Assembly (NCBI GenBank): GCA_946699065.1
Contig: CAMPDV010000129.1
Span: 558,001 to 622,000, forward strand
Direction of reading: 5' to 3'
DNA: 64,000 bases
Source: Loxodes magnus
Lineage: Eukaryota > Ciliophora > Karyorelictea > Loxodida > Loxodidae
Below the pieces are notes generated by a model. That model did no database searches and was not told the origin of the DNA. It saw only the letters and a list, made by a program, of their open reading frames with translations. The position numbers and the translations under genes were made by a program. This document shows, in pieces, positions 27,801-33,800 of this stretch (positions are counted from its first letter, which is position 1; the number at the start of each line of letters is the position of its first letter).

Positions 27801-30800
27801 CAGACTGGAAGTTGTACTCGGACATTAAGTGGACATTCCTCTGGAGTTTATTCGGTTGCGATCTCCAATGATCAGAAGTTCATTATCTCCGGAAGTTCTG
27901 ATAACTCTATCAAAGTCTGGGATTTCCAGACTGGAAGTTGTACTCGGACATTAAGTGGACATTCCTCTGGAGTTTATTCGGTTGCGATCTCCAATGATCA
28001 GAAGTTCATTATCTCCGGAAGTTCTGATAACTCTATCAAAGTCTGGGATTTCCAGACTGGAAGTTGTACTCGGACATTAAGTGGACATTCCTCTGGAGTT
28101 TATTCGGTTGCGATCTCCAATGATCAGAAGTTCATTATCTCCGGAAGTTCTGATAACTCTATCAAAGTCTGGGATTTCCAGACTGGAAGTTGTACTAGGA
28201 CATTAAGTGGACATTCCTCTTTAGTTAATTCGGTGGCGATCTCCAATGATCAGAAGTTCATTATCTCCGGAAGTTCTGATAACTCTATCAAAGTCTGGGA
28301 TTTCCAGACTGGAAGTTGTACTAGGACATTAAGTGGACATTCCTCAAGAGTTATTTCGGTTGCGATCTCCAATGATCAGAAGTTCATTATCTCCGGAAGT
28401 AGAGATAACTCTATCAAAGTCTGGGATTTCCAGACTGGAAGTTGTACTCGGACATTAAGTGGACATTCCAAGGCAGTTATTTCGGTTGCGATCTCCAATG
28501 ATCAGAAGTTCATTATCTCCGGAAGTTTTGATAACTCTATCAAAGTCTGGGATTTCCAGACTGGAAGTTGTACTCGGACATTAAGTGGACATTCCTCTGG
28601 AGTTTATTCGGTTGCGATCTCCAATGATCAGAAGTTCATTATCTCCGGAAGTGATGATCACTCTATCAAAGTCTGGGATTTCCAGACTGGAAGTTGTACT
28701 AGGACATTAAGTGGACATTCCTCTGGAGTTTATTCGGTTGCGATCTCCAATGATCAGAAGTTCATTATCTCCGGTAGTTCTGATAACTCTATCAAAGTCT
28801 GGGATTTCCAGACTGGAAGTTGTACTCGGACATTAAGTGGACATTCCTCTTATGTTTATTCGGTTGCGATCTCCAATGATCAGAAGTTCATTATCTCCGG
28901 AAGTGATGATCACTCAATCAAAGTCTGTGATTTCCAGACTGGAAGTTGTACTCGGACATTAAGTGGACATTCCTCTGGAGTTTATTCGGTTGCGATCTCC
29001 AATGATCAGAAGTTCATTATCTCCGGAAGTAGAGATAACTCTATCAAAGTCTGGGATTTCCAGACTGGAAGTTGTACTAGGACATTAAGTGGACATTCCT
29101 CTTATGTTTATTCGGTTGCGATCTCCAATGATCAGAAGTTCATTATCTCCGGAAGTTGAGATAACTCTATCAAAGTCTTGGATTTCCAGACTGGAAGTTG
29201 TACTAGGACATTAAGTGGACATTCCTCTTTAGTTAATTCGGTGGCGATCTCCAATGATCAGAAGTTCATTATCTCCGGAAGTTCTGATAACTCTATCAAA
29301 GTCTGTGATTTCCAGACTGGAAGTTGTACTAGGACATTAAGTGGACATTCCTCTTTAGTTAATTCGGTTGCGATCTCCAATGATCAGAAGTTCATTATCT
29401 CCGGAAGTTGAGATAACTCTATCAAAGTCTGTGATTTCCAGACTGGAAGTTGTACTCGGACATTAAGTGGACATTTCTCAAGAGTTATTTCGGTGGCGAT
29501 CTCCAATGATCAGAAGTTCATTATCTCCGGAAGTAGAGATAACTCTATCAAAGTCTGGGATTTCCAGACTGGAAGTTGTACTCGGACATTAAGTGGACAT
29601 TCCTCTGGAGTTTATTCGGTTGCGATCTCCAATGATCAGAAGTTCATTATCTCCGGAAGTTCTGATAACTCTATCAAAGTCTGGGATTTCCAGACTGGAA
29701 GTTGTACTCGGACATTAAGTGGACATTCCTCAAGAGTTATTTCGGTTGCGATCTCCAATGATCAGAAGTTCATTATCTCCGGAAGTAGAGATAACTCTAT
29801 CAAAGTCTGGGATTTCCAGACTGGAAGTTGTACTCGGACATTAAGGGGACATTCCAAGGCAGTTATTTCGGTTGCGATCTCCAATGATCAGAAGTTCATT
29901 ATCTCCGGTAGTTCTGATAACTCTATCAAAGTCTGGGATTTCCAGACTGGAAGTTGTACTCGGACATTAAGTGGACATTCCTCTGGAGTTTATTCGGTTG
30001 CGATCTCCAATGATCAGAAGTTCATTATCTCCGGAAGTGATGATCACTCTATCAAAGTCTGGGATTTCCAGACTGGAAGTTGTACTCGGACATTAAGGGG
30101 ACATTCCAAGGCAGTTATTTCGGTTGCGATCTCCAATGATCAGAAGTTCATTATCTCCGGTAGTTCTGATAACTCTATCAAAGTCTGGGATTTCCAGACT
30201 GGAAGTTGTACTCGGACATTAAGTGGACATTCCTCTGGAGTTTATTCGGTTGCGATCTCCAATGATCAGAAGTTCATTATCTCCGGAAGTAGAGATAACT
30301 CTATCAAAGTCTGGGATTTCCAGACTGGAAGTTGTACTAGGACATTAAGTGGACATTCCTCTTATGTTTATTCGGTTGCGATCTCCAATGATCAGAAGTT
30401 CATTATCTCCGGAAGTTGAGATAACTCTATCAAAGTCTTGGATTTCCAGACTGGAAGTTGTACTAGGACATTAAGTGGACATTCCTCTTTAGTTAATTCG
30501 GTGGCGATCTCCAATGATCAGAAGTTCATTATCTCCGGAAGTTCTGATAACTCTATCAAAGTCTGTGATTTCCAGACTGGAAGTTGTACTAGGACATTAA
30601 GTGGACATTCCTCTTTAGTTAATTCGGTTGCGATCTCCAATGATCAGAAGTTCATTATCTCCGGAAGTTGAGATAACTCTATCAAAGTCTGTGATTTCCA
30701 GACTGGAAGTTGTACTCGGACATTAAGTGGACATTCCTCTGGAGTTTATTCGGTTGCGATCTCCAATGATCAGAAGTTCATTATCTCCGGAAGTTCTGAT

Positions 30801-33800
30801 AACTCTATCAAAGTCTGGGATTTCCAGACTGGAAGTTGTACTCGGACATTAAGTGGACATTCCTCTGGAGTTTATTCGGTTGCGATCTCCAATGATCAGA
30901 AGTTCATTATCTCCGGAAGTTCTGATAACTCTATCAAAGTCTGGGATTTCCAGACTGGAAGTTGTACTCGGACATTAAGTGGACATTCCTCTGGAGTTTA
31001 TTCGGTTGCGATCTCCAATGATCAGAAGTTCATTATCTCCGGAAGTTCTGATAACTCTATCAAAGTCTGGGATTTCCAGACTGGAAGTTGTACTAGGACA
31101 TTAAGTGGACATTCCTCTTTAGTTAATTCGGTGGCGATCTCCAATGATCAGAAGTTCATTATCTCCGGAAGTTCTGATAACTCTATCAAAGTCTGGGATT
31201 TCCAGACTGGAAGTTGTACTAGGACATTAAGTGGACATTCCTCAAGAGTTATTTCGGTTGCGATCTCCAATGATCAGAAGTTCATTATCTCCGGAAGTAG
31301 AGATAACTCTATCAAAGTCTGGGATTTCCAGACTGGAAGTTGTACTCGGACATTAAGTGGACATTCCAAGGCAGTTATTTCGGTTGCGATCTCCAATGAT
31401 CAGAAGTTCATTATCTCCGGAAGTTTTGATAACTCTATCAAAGTCTGGGATTTCCAGACTGGAAGTTGTACTCGGACATTAAGTGGACATTCCTCTGGAG
31501 TTTATTCGGTTGCGATCTCCAATGATCAGAAGTTCATTATCTCCGGAAGTGATGATCACTCTATCAAAGTCTGGGATTTCCAGACTGGAAGTTGTACTAG
31601 GACATTAAGTGGACATTCCTCTGGAGTTTATTCGGTTGCGATCTCCAATGATCAGAAGTTCATTATCTCCGGTAGTTCTGATAACTCTATCAAAGTCTGG
31701 GATTTCCAGACTGGAAGTTGTACTCGGACATTAAGTGGACATTCCTCTTATGTTTATTCGGTTGCGATCTCCAATGATCAGAAGTTCATTATCTCCGGAA
31801 GTGATGATCACTCAATCAAAGTCTGTGATTTCCAGACTGGAAGTTGTACTCGGACATTAAGTGGACATTCCTCTTATGTTTATTCGGTTGCGATCTCCAA
31901 TGATCAGAAGTTCATTATCTCCGGAAGTGATGATCACTCTATCAAAGTCTGGGATTTCCAGACTGGAAGTTGTACTAGGACATTAAGTGGACATTCCAAG
32001 GCAGTTATTTCGGTTGCGATCTCCAATGATCAGAAGTTCATTATCTCCGGTAGTTCTGATAACTCTATCAAAGTCTGTGATTTCCAGACTGGAAGTTGTA
32101 CTCGGACATTAAGTGGACATTCCTCTTATGTTTATTCGGTTGCGATCTCCAATGATCAGAAGTTCATTATCTCCGGAAGTTGAGATAACTCTATCAAAGT
32201 CTTGGATTTCCAGACTGGAAGTTGTACTCGGACATTAAGTGGACTCTCCAAGGCAGATATTTCGGTTGCGATCTCCAATGATCAGAAGTTCATTATCTCC
32301 GGAAGTTGAGATAACTCTATCAAAGTCTTGGATTTCCAGACTGGAAGTTGTACTAGGACATTAAGTGGACATTCCTCTTTAGTTAATTCGGTGGCGATCT
32401 CCAATGATCAGAAGTTCATTATTTCCGGAAGTTTAGATAACTCTATCAAAGTCTGGGATTTCCAGACTGGAAGTTGTACTAGGACATTAAGTGGACATTC
32501 CTCTGGAGTTTATTCGGTTGCGATCTCCAATGATCAGAAGTTCATTATCTCCGGAAGTGATGATCACTCAATCAAAGACTGGGATTTCCAGACTGGAAGT
32601 TGTACTCGGACATTAAGTGGACATTCCTCTGGAGTTTATTCGGTTGCGATCTCCAATGATCAGAAGTTCATTATCTCCGGAAGTTCTGATAACTCTATCA
32701 AAGTCTGGGATTTCCAGACTGGAAGTTGTACTCGGACATTAAGTGGACATTCCTCTGGAGTTTATTCGGTTGCGATCTCCAATGATCAGAAGTTCATTAT
32801 CTCCGGAAGTGATGATCACTCAATCAAAGTCTGTGATTTCCAGACTGGAAGTTGTACTCGGACATTAAGTGGACATTCCTCTGAAGTTTATTCGGTTGCG
32901 ATCTCCAATGATCAGAAGTTCATTATCTCCGGAAGTTCTGATAACTCTATCAAAGTCTGTGATTTCCAGACTGGAAGTTGTACTCGGACATTAAGTGGAC
33001 ATTCCTCAAGAGTTATTTCGGTTGCGATCTCCAATGATCAGAAGTTCATTATCTCCGGAAGTTCTGATAACTCTATCAAAGTCTGTGATTTCCAGACTGG
33101 AAGTTGTACTCGGACATTAAGTGGACATTCCTCTTATGTTAAATCGGTTGCGATCTCCAATGATCAGAAGTTCATTATCTCCGGAAGTAGAGATAACTCT
33201 ATCAAAGTCTGTGATTTCCAGACTGGAAGTTGTACTAGGACATTAAGTGGACATTCCTCTGAAGTTTATTCGGTTGCGATCTCCAATGATCAGAAGTTCA
33301 TTATCTCCGGAAGTTCTGATAACTCTATCAAAGTCTGTGATTTCCAGACTGGAAGTTGTACTCGGACATTAAGTGGACATTCCTCTGGAGTTTATTCGGT
33401 TGCGATCTCCAATGATCAGAAGTTCATTATCTCCGGAAGTTCTGATAACTCTATCAAAGTCTGGGATTTCCAGACTGGAAGTTGTACTCGGACATTAAGT
33501 GGACTCTCCAAGGCAGATATTTCGGTTGCGATCTCCAATGATCAGAAGTTCATTATCTCCGGAAGTTGAGATAACTCTATCAAAGTCTGGGATTTCCAGA
33601 CTGGAAGTTGTACTAGGACATTAAGTGGACATTCCTCTGGAGTTTATTCGGTGGCGATCTCCAATGATCAGAAGTTCATTATCTCCGGAAGTTCTGATAA
33701 CTCTATCAAAGTCTGGGATTTCCAGACTGGAAGTTGTACTCGGACATTAAGTAGACTCTCCAAGGCAGATATTTCGGTTGCGATCTCCAATGATCAGAAG

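Larger units (their letters stand above)
26036..31869 (+). repeat. 23-unit higher-order repeat, two tandem copies, with a nested 10-unit repeat
   Basis: Copies at about 26036-28971 and 28934-31869 have a 2,898-bp offset and share six TGA positions per copy and the rare Phe23. Within and just before the first copy a 10-unit (1,260-bp) offset relates 25.6-26.5 kb to 26.9-27.8 kb. Confidence 0.88.
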
